This document shows, one piece after another, positions 1 through 12,639 of a stretch of DNA of 64,000 nucleotides. Source of the DNA: Onthophagus taurus. Its lineage: Eukaryota; Arthropoda; Insecta; Coleoptera; Scarabaeidae. The notes under the pieces were generated by a model that was not told the DNA's origin, did not search any database, and saw only the letters and a program-made list of their open reading frames with translations. The translations under genes and the position numbers were made by a program. The DNA lies in NCBI RefSeq assembly GCF_036711975.1, contig NC_091968.1, positions 10,912,001-10,976,000 of the forward strand, written 5' to 3'. Each line of letters starts with the position of its first letter. Position 1 is the stretch's first letter.

Positions 1-2522
1 GAAAATATAAAAATTTTATGAATTTCGCTATTTTACTAGTTCTCAACAGTAACATTCGGGAAATGGAGTATATCATAAAAAAACTTTTAGAACAAAAGTT
101 CTAGCAAATTGTATTCTTAACAATATTGCTCTCTTTCACTTTTGCGCTCAGATGCGTCAATATCGAGAAAAATACGAAAATATGAAAATTTGATGAATTT
201 CGTAACTTTAGTTCTCAATGGTAACACTCGGGAAACGGTGCACGTCATAAAAAAACTTATAGAACAATAGTTGTAGTAAATTTCATTCTTAACAGTATTG
301 CTCTCTTGTACTTTTGCTCAAAGATGCATGAATGTCAAGAAATATATAAAAATTTGATTCATGTCGTTATTATACTAGTTCTCAATGGTAACACTGGGGG
401 AACCAAGCATGTCATAAAAAAACTTTTAGAACAAAAGTTGTAGCAAATTTTGTCTTTAACAACGTTGCTCTCTAGTACTTCTGCTCTCAGATGCGTCAAT
501 ATCGAGAAAAATACGAAAATATGAAAATTTGATGAATTTCGTTATTTTACTTGTACTCAGTAGTAACATTCGGGAAACGAAGCATGTCATAAAAAACCTT
601 TTAGAACAAGAGTTGTAGAAAATTTTATTCCTAACAGTATTGCTCTCTTGCATGCTTGCTCTCAGATGCGTCAATATCGAGAAAAATGCGAAAATATGAA
701 AACTTGATCAATTTCGTTATTTTATTAGTGCCAATGCTAACACTCGAGTAACGGGGCATGCCATAAAAAAAAACTTTTAGAACAAAAGTTGTAGCAAATT
801 TTATTCTTAACAATATTGCTATCTTGCACTTCTGCTCTCAGATGCGTCAATATCGAGAAAAATACGAAAATATTAAAATTTCATGAATTTCGTTATTTTA
901 CTAGTTCTCAACAGTAACATTCGGGAAACGGAATATGTCATAAAAAAACTTTTAGAACAAAAGTTGTAGCAAACTGTATTCCTAACAGTATTGCTCTCTT
1001 GCATTTTTGCTGTCAGATACGTGAATATTTAGAAAAATACGAAAATATGGAAATTTGATGAATTTCGTTATTTTATTAGTACTCAGTGGTAACAATTGGA
1101 GAACGGAGCATATCATAAAAGAACTTTTAGAACGAAACTTGTAGCAAATTTTATTCTTAACAATATTGATCTGTTGTACTTTCGTTCTCAGATGCATCAA
1201 TATCGAGAAAAATACGAAAATATTAAATTTTGATGAATTTTTTTATTTTACTAGTTCTCAACAGTAACATTCGGGAAATGGAGTATGTCATAAAAGAACT
1301 TTTAGAACAAAAGTTGTAGCAAATTGTATTCCTAACAGTATTGCTCTCTTGCATTTTTGCTCTCAGATGCGTCAATATCGAGAAAAATACGAAAATATTA
1401 AAATTTGATCAAATTCGTTATTTTACTAGTTCTCAACAGCAACATTCGGGAAATGGAGTATGTCATAAAAAAACTTTTAGAAAAAAAGTTATAGCAAATT
1501 GTATTCTTAACAATATTGCTCTCTTGTACTTTTGCTCTCAGATGCGTCAATATCGAGAAAAATACGAAAATATTAAAATTTCATGAATTTCGTTATTTTA
1601 CTAGTTCTCAACAGTAACATTCAGGAAACGGAATATGTCATAAAAAAACTTTTAGAACAAAAGTTGTAGCAAACTGTATTCCTAACAGTATTGCTCTCTT
1701 GCATTTTTGCTGTCAGATACGTGAATATTTAGAAAAATACGAAAATATGGAAATTTGATGAATTTCGTTATTTTATTAGTACTCAGTGGTAACAATTGGA
1801 GAACGGAGCATGTCATAAAAGAACTTTTAGAACGAAACTTGTAGCAAATTTTATTCTTAACAATATTGATCTGTTGTACTTTCGTTCTCAGATGCATCAA
1901 TATCGAGAAAAATACGAAAATATTAAATTTTGATGAATTTTTTTATTTTACTAGTTCTCAACAGTAACATTCGGGAAATGGAGTATGTCATAAAAGAACT
2001 TTTAGAACAAAAGTTGTAGCAAATTGTATTCCTAACAGTATTGCTCTCTTGCATTTTTGCTCTCAGATGCGTCAATATCGAGAAAAATACGAAAATACTA
2101 AAATTTGATCAATTTCGTTATTTTACTAGTTCTCAACAGTAACATTCGGGAAATGGCGTATGTGATAAAAAACTTTTAGAACAAAAGTTATAGCAAATTG
2201 TATTCTTAACAATATTGCTCTCTTGTACTTTTCCTCTCAGATGCGTTAATATCGAAGAAAACACGAAAATATGAGAATTTGATGAATTTCGTTACTTTAC
2301 TAATTCACAATGGAAACACTCGGGAAACGGAGCATGTCATAAAAAAACTTTTAGAACAAAAGTTGTAGCAAATTTTATTCTAAACAATATTCCTATGTTT
2401 CACTTTTGCTCTCAGATGCGTCAATATCGAGAAAAACACGAAAATATGAAAATTGGATAAATTTGTTGCTTTTTCAAGTTGTTAATGGTAACACTCGGGA
2501 AACGGAGCATATTACAAAAAAA
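1..2522. repeat. 175-bp satellite array with a 700-bp higher-order unit
   Basis: The marker ATGCGTCAATATCGAG recurs at 491, 666, 842, 1017 (diverged), 1192, 1367, 1542, 1717 (diverged), 1892 and 2067, giving a 175-bp monomer and about 14 copies in the window. Neighbouring monomers differ clearly, but 842-1541 and 1542-2241 match almost base for base, so four monomers form a 700-bp higher-order unit present twice. The array runs off the left edge and ends about 27 bases before the splice donor of the secreted-protein exon at 2550-2628, so it lies in that gene's first intron. Short open frames inside it merely repeat with the monomer. Confidence 0.93.
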
Positions 2523-2549
2523 AATTTAATATAAATAATTAAAACTTAC

Positions 2550-2628
2550 CTTGTTCGGGTGTTAAAGGTTTTAAATTGGGTGCCCCCAAAATAGCTGGGA
2601 TACAAAATAAAGCGATCACCAAAAACAT
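2550..2628 (-). CDS. First coding exon of a small secreted protein
   Basis: On the minus strand an ATG at 2628-2626 opens 26 codons starting MFLVIALFCIPAILGAPNL. This is a textbook signal peptide (hydrophobic core, small residues before the likely cleavage after LG-A), followed by a mature start KPLTPEQ. The frame runs into a GTAAG splice donor at 2549-2545, giving a phase-1 intron. A TATA box lies about 40 bases upstream. The mature start resembles insect odorant-binding proteins, where LTPEQ-like starts occur, but 26 residues cannot prove that. The remaining exons would lie to the left, beyond the satellite and outside the window. If the exon is real, the satellite sits in intron 1. It lies about 200 bases downstream of the Kelch gene stop, on the same strand. 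Confidence 0.6.
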
Positions 2629-2667
2629 CTTAATAGAAGTTAAATGAATTTTTTTTTAATTTAACGG

Positions 2668-2675
2668 TTTATATA
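2668..2675 (-). promoter_or_regulatory. TATA box of the secreted-protein gene
   Basis: The minus strand reads TATATAAA here, 40 bases upstream of the ATG at 2628. Transcription would start near 2640-2645, leaving a very short leader as in many small secreted insect proteins. Inferred from motif and spacing only. Confidence 0.5.
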
Positions 2676-2756
2676 AGCTATTATCGACAAAAAAAAACAA
2701 TTCAAATTATTGATTTTCATCATGATAAAGAATATTTTTGTTAATCTAAGGTACTT

Positions 2757-2829
2757 TTTATTCGCGATTTTAATCGTTAACACGTATTAATGTCAAGAGT
2801 CTCTTACATCAATTATTTAAACATTTATT
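2757..2829 (-). terminator. Poly(A) signals of the Kelch gene
   Basis: The minus strand carries AATAAA at 2829-2824 and again at 2762-2757, 8 and about 75 bases past the Kelch stop codon. The distal one is better placed for 3' end formation and still lies upstream of the next promoter on this strand. Confidence 0.5.
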
Positions 2830-2836
2830 TTTGGCC

Positions 2837-4046
2837 CTAAAAGATCTTATCAACAACAATAACACCGTGACAACTCCTCGGAATATTCATGGACGTCTCC
2901 AATAAAATCCATTTATCATCTTTTGGAGCATAAACTTCAACGGAAGACAAATCTTTATCTCCATCTGATCCCCCAATAACATAAATCAATCCATTTATAG
3001 TAGCAACCCCACAATTTCTTCTTGCAACATTCAAATCAGCTGCTTTAACAAATTTATCTTCATCACTTGAAAAATATTCAACTGAATTAATACATTTTTT
3101 TCCATCAAAACCACCGATAACGAACATTCGATTGTCTAAAACAACAACTGAGGCTCCTCCTCGAGGATAAATTAATTCACACCCTTTCTTCCAAACGTCT
3201 ATTTTAGAATCGTAATATTCAACTGATTTAATCGGGAGATTATGTTCCCCAAAACCACCAATTGCGCATAAAAATTCGTTAAAAACTCCAATTGATACGC
3301 AAGATCTTCGATTAGACATTGTTGCAATTGAAACCCATTTTTTTGCTTTAACATCAAATTTTTCGGCTGAGTTTAATCTCCCTTCACTGTTACAACCCCC
3401 GACGGCGTAAACAAAATTGTTTAAAACCCCGATTCCATAATAAGTTCTGGAAGTTATCATCGCAATCGAATCCAGCCATGAATTCGTAACGAAATCGAAT
3501 TCAGTTATAACATTTATAGGGCGAGTTACATCACAACGACCGATTACATAAACTTTGTTATTAACAAGAACGCAATGCGTTCCTCTTTTTCTTAAGGGCA
3601 TCATAAAAAGTTTAGACCAAGACTGCTTTTTGATATCGTAATATTCAAAGGTTCCTTCAGCCTCCAAAGAATATCCACCCATTATTAAAAGAACCTCGGA
3701 TGTATTACCGCGGGGTTTCGGTGTTGATTTAATAGTTTTAATTGTCCCGGGAAGATTTTCGCATATCAAAGCTTCGATTATTAAGTCTTTACATTTTAAA
3801 TCAGCTTTTAAAATCGGTTCGTTTATAACGTTATTAGCCAAATATTCTTTTGATAATAAATTTAAACGGACCTGGCTCATCAGAACGCTTATATGTTGAG
3901 TTCGGGACTCAAGATCGTGTTTTAACCAAAATAAAACAGATTCGTAGATCTTTTCTTCTGAAGAAACTACGATTGAATCCCTTCCAATTAAATCAGTTAA
4001 TTGTTCGAAAGACATTTTTAAAAATTCATCACTCACAGAAATTGTA
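2837..4046 (-). CDS. BTB-BACK-Kelch protein, exon 4 (BACK end and six Kelch repeats)
   Basis: This last exon of a KLHL-type protein begins after a CAG acceptor at 4047 and ends at TAG 2839-2837. It gives residues about 152-554 of a 554-residue protein (family usual 550-620). The BACK domain continues with DEFLKMSFEQLTDLIGRD, and from about residue 268 there are six Kelch blades marked MGGYS, IGRCD, VGGCN, IGGFG, IGGFD and IGGSD; the second has lost one glycine. KLHL proteins are substrate receptors for cullin-3 ubiquitin ligases, the Kelch propeller binding the target. The frame stays open beyond the first internal methionine and joins exon 3 in phase 2, completing the usual BACK motif, so the gene does not start here. 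The substrate cannot be predicted from this sequence. Confidence 0.93.
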
Positions 4047-4315
4047 CTGAAACGAATTAATTATTTATTAAGTTAATAATAATTATTTAAATAATTATTT
4101 AAAAATGTACTCATTTTTAATAAATAAATTAAATGGTTACTTATGCAACCCAAATAGCGCAATATTGAGAGTTTAAATAAATTTAAATTATAATTATTAA
4201 TTAATTATGGTGAATATTAATTTATTTAAATATTAATTAGTGTTGTTTTTTTCTTATTTAATTATTCATTGATAAATTTCAATTCATTTGAAGTTATAAA
4301 ATAATTTTTTTTAAT

Positions 4316-5010
4316 GTTATTCGCCCCATCTAGCGATATTTCATTCAATCGTATTTTAACATATTAATTGTAATGTGCTTAATTAAATTTTGTAAATAAA
4401 CCAAAAAAGACACGTTAAATACGTTTTTTAAAATAATATATTATTATTTATATTTAAAATTAATAAATTTATATTTTTAATAAATGATTGCTCGCCCCAT
4501 CTAGTGGTGTATATCCATATTAAAGCGTATTTTGACGTTTTAAAACAACCAGTCTATAATTTATCGAATTTTCCCAAAAAATCTATAATTAAAGCGAAAA
4601 TGAATCGTCAAAATATTTTTTTAAGTGTACAAATTATTTATTTAACGTAATTTGAGGTTCTGCAAAAAGATTTTTTTCCCTAACTGAATAAGTGAAGTTT
4701 TAATCGAAATATAACCTAACTTCGGGAAAATCGGGATAATTTATCAAAACAAAAAGTAAGTAGTTTTTAACTGTTTTAAATTATATAGTGATTAATTTAT
4801 TTTAAGATTTATAAGTTGTTTAAATTAAAAAGTTTAATTGTTCATTACATGGTTGCGCGCTCTATCTAGCGGCAACTATCCATATTAAGTCGCGTTTTAA
4901 AACTGTCACTTGCATATCTGTATAAATTATCAAATTTGCCAAAGAATGTGTTATTAAACCAAAAGAGATACCTTTTTGATCGTGCTAACTATTAATTTGA
5001 TGTGTTTTTC
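4316..5010. repeat. Three diverged copies of a short intronic repeat
   Basis: A block starting CGCCCCATCTAG (copies near 4321 and 4493, and a weaker CGCGCTCTATCTAG copy near 4855) is each time followed by a CATATTAA/GCGT/TTTTAA stretch and then a stretch with AAACCAAAA. The copies differ at many positions. There is no coding content, and the family is unknown. Bases 5011-5164 show nothing further. Confidence 0.5.
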
Positions 5011-5164
5011 GGTTCAGAAAAGTGCTTTTCCCTTCTAAATGAATGTCTGAAGTTTAACGGAAATTATTGTCTCATCAAAACTAAGTGTTTTGACCACAAA
5101 TGATAAATTCAATTTGTACTTAAACACTTTAATTTAATATCTATTGTAGTTAACAGAATATAAT

Positions 5165-5585
5165 TTCGACCAGCCGTATAAGGTCATATTCTGAAGCAGG
5201 GATGATTGGACGAAGGGTGAGCCTCAACTTAAAAGAGGAGCCCCTTGCCTAGTACACCGATGTTTCGAACACAGTTGGATCCGGAGTAGGTATGGGCATT
5301 AGTGGACCAAATAGCCGCATTAAATTGCCCCTCAGCTCGGACATAACCATTTTTCATATTAAAGATATTGAGGGCAATGAAAAGGCGGAAAAGCTGATCA
5401 AAGAGGCAGCGAAAACGCTCTTTATTGTTGACCCCAGAAAAGGACTACAAAAAAGCCACTTAAAACTGGTAATCAATAGTTGGAAGGTCTCAAAGTGCCT
5501 CCCAACGGCCACGCTGGAAAGAACTTCCAGGTCACAGACAAATGAAGAGTATGATAACTCCGTCGCAAAACAAAAAAAAGAGGTT
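5165..5585 (+). mobile_element. LINE-A copy, first piece (RNase H region, internally deleted)
   Basis: Translation gives GVGMGISGPNSRIKLPLSSD, then jumps directly to DIEGNEKAEKLIKEAAKT. Both match the RNase H region of the fuller LINE-A copy at 54511-58012 on the minus strand, with about 75 codons deleted between them. The piece stops in the middle of GAGGTTTTATAC, where LINE-B is inserted, and resumes at 8841. It is a dead, 5'-truncated retrocopy in the Kelch intron. Confidence 0.8.
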
Positions 5586-8500
5586 TTATACAAAAGAAAT
5601 AGATATCAAAAAAGTCTTCATTGCAGGGGACTTCAACATTAATGTATAAGCCACTAAAAATCAAGAGTTATATTACTGCAAGATTTATTACAGAGTTATA
5701 ATTTACATTGCGTTTTCTATGAAATATCAAGAGAAATGGCAAGAACTACATCTTGCACATTATTACTAATTGAAGTGATGAACAGTGTACAAAAAAACAC
5801 TTAATTTACACGTGTCAGATCATTACACACAGCAGCTAAAGTTGTATAACAAAGAAAAGGAAGCTGAAACAAAACAAGTTATTAAACGAAGGGTTATACA
5901 AGATTCGAATGAGTGTTATTTCTCCGAAAGTACTGGAAATACACCAACAGCAGTTTGACAAGTGAAAAGTACCTTTGACAAGTGCTGCCCTGATAAAGAA
6001 ACCTTTGTTTCGAGTAGAAAAGGAAAAGAAGTAAAATTATATACAACTACAGAAAACAACTTTAACACCGTACAAATTCTGTGAATTATTGCACAACAAA
6101 CTAGAACGGAAGAAGCATACCAAATATACAATAATAATAGAGAATTAAAACGACAAGTAATGTATGAACAAAAACTACATAATGAAAGAACGATATGTCA
6201 AGCTGAAAACAGACAAAAAAAAATATGGCAAATAATAAATAAGGAAATAAAAAGAGGTAGAAGTAACTGCGATACAACCATCACGGCTGAGGTATACAGC
6301 AACTATCTGCAGAAAAACGGGAGCAAAGTTAATATCCGTAAAGGAAACGATTATATGAATGGATTACAAATATTACAAATATGCAACGAAAGTTCCTGTT
6401 TGCTAAAACTGACTGATATATAGTGAAAAGTTTTAAATCAAAAATAACTGAAGACATTTATGGAATGCCAGTTGCTTTTTTGAAAACAACTATAGAAGGT
6501 CTATCTACACAATTAGTGTATTTTATTAACATGTGCCTTAAACATGGAATATTTCCAAACGAATTGAAGTTAGCAAAAATCATTCCCATCCACAAAAAAG
6601 GAATGTAGAAAAGCCAGACAACTACAGTGCCATTTCTATTCTCCCAGTAACTTCGAAAGTATTCGAATGGCTATTACCCATTTAGATAGAATTTCTACTT
6701 TTTTTGAAAAGAGAAAGCTTTTCACTAAATATCAACACGGCTATCGTAAAGAAAAATCTCTAGACGCAGCATAGAGGTATCATACCGTAAACAAAATACT
6801 GGAAGCAATAGATAAAAGAAAATTTGTAGAGTTGGTAGGACTTGATCTATCAAAAGCGTTTGATAATGTAAACCATGCCCTACTCCTAGATAAGCTGTAT
6901 TACTACGTTATTCGGGGTGTTGCACACGACATTCTGAAGTCATACTTGAATGCTAGGATGCAAATCGTGGTGGTGAGTGGAGCAAGATCTAGTGCTGCAG
7001 AGGTTTCAGTGGGTGTTCCTCATGGTTCGGTATTGGGTCTTTTGCTATTTATCATATACATAAATGACATGCGGAGCATTATACCACATGGAGACCTTTG
7101 CCTCTATGCAGACGACACAACTATCGTTTCAACGGGCGAATAAAAATAACTTCAGCAAATCCATGCACGCTGCAAAAGAATGGTTTAATGATAACGGTTT
7201 AACGGTAAACGAAGAAAAGACGCAATGTATTACCTTCAACAACGGACATAGCAATACCGAAAATAAATCCCTAAAATTCTTAGATCTGTATCTAGACGAG
7301 GAATTCAAATGGTACACCCATATATAAGGTATCTCAATAAGAATGTCCGATTTAATTTAGCAATAAAACGCATAGTTTTGATATTTTTACTGCATTATAA
7401 AGCACACATGTTCCGATTAAGCATGAAATAAAATATCCGGTAAATGACTCCCGCGGCTTTGCACACAGATCCTTGCTCTTTTCATGAAATGTTCGATGAT
7501 GTTTCTGCAGAGTTGCGGTTCTAACTCACCAATGACGCGTTTTATCTTGCCCTTGAGCTCAGGAATAATCCGTGGCGCATTGACATAGACGTGAGATTTC
7601 ATAAAACCCCAGAGGAAGAAGTCGCACGGTGTCAAATCGCACGATCTCGGTGGCCAGTTGAAGATGATTTTTTTCATAAAATCGGCATCCAGTTCATTTT
7701 GCTCCATCAACCATTGAACAAATTGGCGGCGCTGTGAGTGGTCTGTTGGTTTGAGCTCCTGGGTCAGCTGAACCTTGTAGGGATGAAGATGGAGGTTCTT
7801 CGTGAGAATTCGCTGCGTGGTGCTTCTCGAAATTTGAAGTTGTTGTAAACGATGCCGAATTGATGTTCCCGGATTTTCGACGACACTTTCGTTTACAGCA
7901 GCGATGTTTTCGTGAGATGGGCCGAAAAGAAAATTAATTGATTACTCTTCGAATTGTTGACACATTTGGTGCACTTCTGCACTTCCAGTAATGGGTTTTC
8001 ACAATGATAACGCGTTGTTCCTTTGTATAGCGCCCCATTATTAATAATTGGAGCAATCGTAGATGACAGCTGTCAAATTTCAGGGCTGCCACTTGCACAG
8101 AAAAAAATGGCACCAAATTTAAATCGGGCACTCTTATTGAGACACCTTTAGATAGTAGTGCCAAAAAGCTAAATGGCGCAATTTACTGTGAACGGAGAAT
8201 GAGAGGTATCAGTACCATAAATGCGGCTAAACTCACATATTATGCGAGTTTCCACAGCATAGCAACGTATGGCATTCTTTTCTGGGGCATGTCTTCAGCA
8301 GCAGAGCAAATGTTTCTATTGCAAAAGAGGGCAATTCGTGCACTTCTCAATTTAAAGAGTAGAGATAGTCGTAGAGAACATTTTGCAATACACAAAATTC
8401 TCACCATACCGTCTGTGTATATCTTCAGCTGCATTAAAGCAACTAAGAAGAAACGTATCAAACCTCACGAAGAATTCAGATATCCACAATTATCCGATAA

Positions 8501-8840
8501 GACGGTGGTACGAATTGCGAGTTCCACGCCACCGTCTAGTAAAGACTCAAAACAACTCCGAATATTGGGGCACAAATTTCTACAATCACTTACCACAGTC
8601 AGTTAGACAATTGCCTTCTAGAAGAATGAACTCATTCGTTAAGAATTACCTAGCGCAAAACCCAATATACAGGATAAATTAATTTCTGGAAAGATGTATA
8701 GAATGAATTATTCTGTTTTCTTTTCTTTTCTTTTTTCTTGTTTTTGTTTTGTATGTCAATATCACATTCTAATTAGATGACATTGTGACATGTTGTAATT
8801 TCTTATGTATTTGCATCGAATAAAGATTATTATTATTATA
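5586..8840 (+). mobile_element. LINE-B, decayed CR1/L2-like retrotransposon
   Basis: Non-LTR retrotransposon, 5' truncated in the endonuclease (FIAGDFNINV near 5616). The reverse transcriptase follows in broken frames: KLAKIIPIHKKG (6571-6605), DLSKAFDNVNHALLLDKL (6841), GVPHGSVLGLLLFIIYINDM (7012) and the catalytic YADDT near 7107. After a mariner insertion the thumb resumes (YGILFWG, QKRAIRALLNL near 8265-8360). It ends with AATAAAGATTATTATTATTAT, a repeat-type 3' tail, back at the LINE-A target. Many stops and frameshifts make it inactive. A short TTATAC duplication flanks it. The CR1/L2 assignment rests on motif style, not a tree. Confidence 0.8.
7327..8148 (-). mobile_element. Internally deleted mariner-type element inside LINE-B
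   Basis: The 822-bp element is flanked by TA on both sides, with inverted ends AAGGTATCTCAATAAGA and AAGGTGTCTCAATAAGA. The minus strand codes a helix-turn-helix start (GRYTKEQRVIIVKTHY), a linker (QRRQFVQWLMEQNELDADFM) and then abruptly NWPPRSCDLTPCDFFLWG. The block holding the first two catalytic aspartates is missing, so it cannot encode an active transposase. Confidence 0.85.
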
Positions 8841-8918
8841 CCTCAGGAAAGGGGATCTAAGGTCGCTCTCAGGCTTCCTGGCCGGCCATGCGCCCCTAAA
8901 GTACCACCTCCATATTAT
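8841..8918 (+). mobile_element. LINE-A copy, second piece
   Basis: This continues LINE-A after the LINE-B insertion. The frame LRSLSGFLAGHAPLKYHLHI matches LRTLSDYLTGHVPLKYHLFH of the 54.5-58.0 kb copy. It stops again where LINE-C is inserted and resumes at 19741. Confidence 0.75.
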
Positions 8919-10547
8919 TACAAGCGATATTAAAAAACAATCTTAGTACCTTTCATCTTTGGAACCATCGAGCGAACAATCAGATCTTATCTAAGAGATC
9001 GTATAAAGATCGCTTGAAATATCATCTAAAGTCTATAGAGGTTCCAAAAAAGTGTATTATAATAAGTTATGTTTAAAAGCCGACAATAAGTCGAAGTCAC
9101 ATTCCTTCGTTAAAACAGACGCAACGATGAATACCTTTGTTGATGAAAATGGTTCTGAGGTCACAGATCCTACTGATATTGCTGAACATTTCAATATTTT
9201 TTTTATCAATTCTGTTGAAAAGTTGGTACACTGCTCGGTTATAAATGTTTCTGATGCACTGAACAACATAGGAAATAACGATCGCTCACTTTTCATGACT
9301 CTCGTTACACTACTAGAAGTCGCTACCATAATTAAATCTATATCTGTCAAGCATTCGAGCGGCTACGATGAAATACCTTGTTCCTTACTAGACAAAGTGT
9401 CCCACGTTGTGACTGATACGTTAATAGTTTTGATTGGGTTTTGAATCGTTTATAAGTGGGGAGTTCCCATGCGAACTTAAGATAGCCTCCGTAATCCCCC
9501 TTTTCAAAAAGGGCGACCCATCACTAATAACCAGTTACAAACCTGCCGCCGTTCTTCCTTCCATATCCAAAATTTTCGAAATAGCGTTTTTTAAACGGCC
9601 AGATGTGTTTGTGAGTAAGTGTAACTTAATTAACAATCATCAATTTGGATTCAGGACTAATAAGTCCACGCAGGACGCCATTTTGGATTTCTAAACATCG
9701 GTTGTAGAGGGCCTCGATGCTTGCTTTGCCTGCTGTGGTCTGTTTTTCACTTACCTTGGGCATTCGACACATTATGTCACCAACTACTTTTATAAAAATT
9801 AAATCGGTGCGGTATTAGAGGCCCTCCCTTGGCCTGAATTCAAAGTTACCTGAGTAGCATACAACAATTAGTAAAATGGTCAGAAAACAATAGTACAATG
9901 ATTTCATCCCTTCTCCCTTTTAGATATGGAGTCCCACTAGAAAGCATATTGGGGCCATTGCTGTTTATCTTGTATATAAATAATGTGCCATTATCTTGTG
10001 AAAATTGTAATCAATTATTTGCTGACGATCGCTCTGTTGTAACAACGGCTGATTCAGTCCAGCAGTCAATGATAATCACTAGCGTTGCGAATGAAATGTT
10101 GAATTGGTGAGAAGCTAACGGATTAATATTAAATTGTAAGAAAACGCAATTTAAACTAATGCATTTTTCCAGCAAACTTAATAAACCAGATTTTAGTGTG
10201 TTGGGCAGATTTGAGGGATAATCTGTTGGATCTGTGGGTAGTATTAAATTTCTCGGTATCCGGTGGGATGCTCACTTTAGCTGGAATGATCACATAAAAG
10301 TACTATCTAATAAACTATCTTCGTTTTCCTTCTTATTCTCCAAACTTCGGAGAGAAATACTGAAATTGTCAAGACTGTATATTACGGTATAGTTTACTCC
10401 TACTTTAATTATGGCATTGTATGTTGGGTAACTGGCAACTGGGCTTTTGTAGCGCAGAAAAAAGTCACTAGATCGATGTTTAACTTACCCTACAACGAAT
10501 CATGTAGAGAAACATTTCGGAATAATCGCTTACAGCCTAGTATTTAT
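8919..10547 (+). mobile_element. LINE-C, decayed CR1/L2-like reverse transcriptase
   Basis: A 5'-truncated non-LTR element inserted in LINE-A. Visible blocks are the pre-RT region (DPTDIAEHFNIFFINSVEKL near 9169), KIASVIPLFKKGDPS (near 9480), FGFRTNKSTQDAILDF (9647-9694), GVPLESILGPLLFILYINN (9930) and the active site as FADDRS (10018). A thumb-like end SIYTEC lies just before a mariner insertion at 10548. There are several stops and a deletion between 9694 and 9898. It is inactive. Confidence 0.78.
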
Positions 10548-11133
10548 ACAGAGTGTTTCGGTGACTCGGGGAACAAATTTAACCACATATACTAGAGTGA
10601 AAATGATGACGATTCATGTAAAAAAATTAGTAAAAGTCTTCAAATTCCAAAGATACAGGCCATCAAAGTTAGGAAATTTTAACACATTTAATTTATTTTT
10701 TATGCACGGAAAGTGCGACAAAGTTCTTAGTAGAACTTGCAGAATGTTTAATGAAAACTATCCACATTTACCTTCGACGACAAAAGGTTAAGTCAAAAGA
10801 ATAGAAGCAATTTTTTTGCATTTTGGACGAATTAATCCCGTGTTAAACCGACCAAGATATGTAGTAGATAATGAAGCGAATACTTTGGCTTATTTCGAGG
10901 CTAATCCTAACGCCTCCACTCGAGCTGCCAAAGAAGATCTGCGAATCAGTAGGTGTTCAGTGCAGAGTGTCTTGAAGATTACGTACTGTGGTAGAAGATT
11001 TTCTTGACAGTACGGTTTTATACCATTGGCGAGTAAGCACATGTTTCTTTGTGCTCCGCTTATTGGCGTTTAAAATCATCGTACTTCGTTATCGCTTATT
11101 AGATTTTTGTTTTCTCTTCGTAAGGGGTATGTA

Positions 11134-12240
11134 CACAGGAAAAAATTGTGTCGTGTAAAAATTTTAGAGTAGTTGGTAAAAAGAATTAGAGTAAAAATTG
11201 TAATATCACATGGTAAAAATAACTCTAATGTACACTATATTTAATATTAATATAGAGTTCATATATTATTCACTTAATAGAGTAGTTTTTACAGTTCCCT
11301 GAAGGAGAGTTCTTTTTTACTTATGTTAGTGAAGTTATGTAATATATAAAACATTAAATTTTACACTAGACGTGTACTTTTCCTTCGGGTACTTCGTAGG
11401 CACCGCACGATTTTGCTCGGGATTACTCGTTGATACCACGTGATCAACATGTGGTGTGATACAGCTAAAATTTAACGGTCATCTACTAAACGAGTCGGAA
11501 CTCGATAGCGTCTCGAGACCTGATTTACGCGAAATAGACAGAAAGAACGATTATTTTTATTTTAATTATGTTTGCCAAAATAAAACATTCATGATGTGAA
11601 ATTAGTGGAACTTCCGGAAGATTTTACAGACAAGTTCCTTGTGAAGATTGGTAAAAATGTGCAACTTGGTGTAACTATACAAATAGGAAACTTATAGAAG
11701 ACTCATTAGATGCAGTTTTGATGGTGACTCGGTGGAAACTTTAAAATGAATTAAGTATTATATATGTTATATGTATATAAACAGAATTTAATTTTTTTAA
11801 ATTTAAGTTATAACAATATATTACAAGTAAAAATAAAAACAAATATTTTATAATTTTGATTTTTATTACAAACGTAAAACTTCCCTAAAAATACTCCACT
11901 TCCTATTAAAAATTAACACTAATAAGTGTAAGATACACACTATTTAGTGATATTTCATCAATTAATAGAGTAAAATTAGAGCGAATTTTTAATAATTTAC
12001 ACTGATTAGATTAGAAATGTATCTAATTAGAGTCACGACAACATCTAGTTAGATTACATATAATACACTGTTATAGAGTAACGATTTTACACTATTTAAT
12101 AAACACCATCTTCTCACTATTTAGTGTAAATTTTTAATCTATTCACCTACACTATATAGTGCAAAAAAATAACTCTAAATAAATTGGACCGATCTGAACC
12201 ATGTTTTAGAGTTGATTTTTACTCTATATTTTTTCCTGTG
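11134..12240. mobile_element. Non-autonomous TA-flanked TIR element
   Basis: A 1107-bp element bounded by TA on each side with 13-base inverted ends CACAGGAAAAAAT. Inside, variants of TAGAGTAAAAATT and its complement recur many times near both ends, which suggests multiple subterminal binding sites. No transposase coding is seen; the central part (about 11370-11760) is less AT-rich and unassigned. Confidence 0.7.
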
Positions 12241-12639
12241 TATCCTTATGTATCACAACGAGTAAGTGGCTTGAGGTAATTTTTATTTTGCTTCTGTATA
12301 AGTTTGTCTTGCTATTTATTATTGGGATTTTTCCGCTCTTTTCGCGACACACCATTGAACGCCGACTGGTCTGGCACGCTTTCGGACCGGTTGGCAGGGA
12401 CGTTCTGTCCTCATAACTCCTACGCCTCTACGGCTGTCCATGTTGCTCGATGATGAGTAGAGCTCGGATTCTTCGGTACCTAAGTCCAGTCGACCAGTTG
12501 ACGAATGTTGCGTTATTAACGAGCGACGCATAGCCAAGGTCCCGAGTTCTCTGGTTTGCAGCGTTGTCATGGTAATCCATAGGCGCGCGTTAGCAAGGGT
12601 CTGTATTAACGTTAAATAAGCAAGTAATTATATATTTTA
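12241..12639. other. GC-rich stretch, probably LINE 5' region
   Basis: Bases 12300-12600 are much richer in GC than their surroundings and may be the promoter or 5' leader of the I-type LINE, lying between its 5' end and ORF1. An 83-codon minus-strand frame here shows no recognisable domain, and I do not call it a gene. Confidence 0.35.

Noticed and set aside
456..1900. Several 60-80-codon open frames in both directions
   Set aside because: They repeat with the 175-bp satellite period and follow its sequence, so they are by-products of the array, not genes.
3850..4050. Plus-strand frame opposite the Kelch exon
   Set aside because: Shadow of the real minus-strand exon.
12319..12570. 83-codon minus-strand frame
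   Set aside because: Explained by GC-rich composition; no domain, and it lies where a LINE 5' leader is expected.
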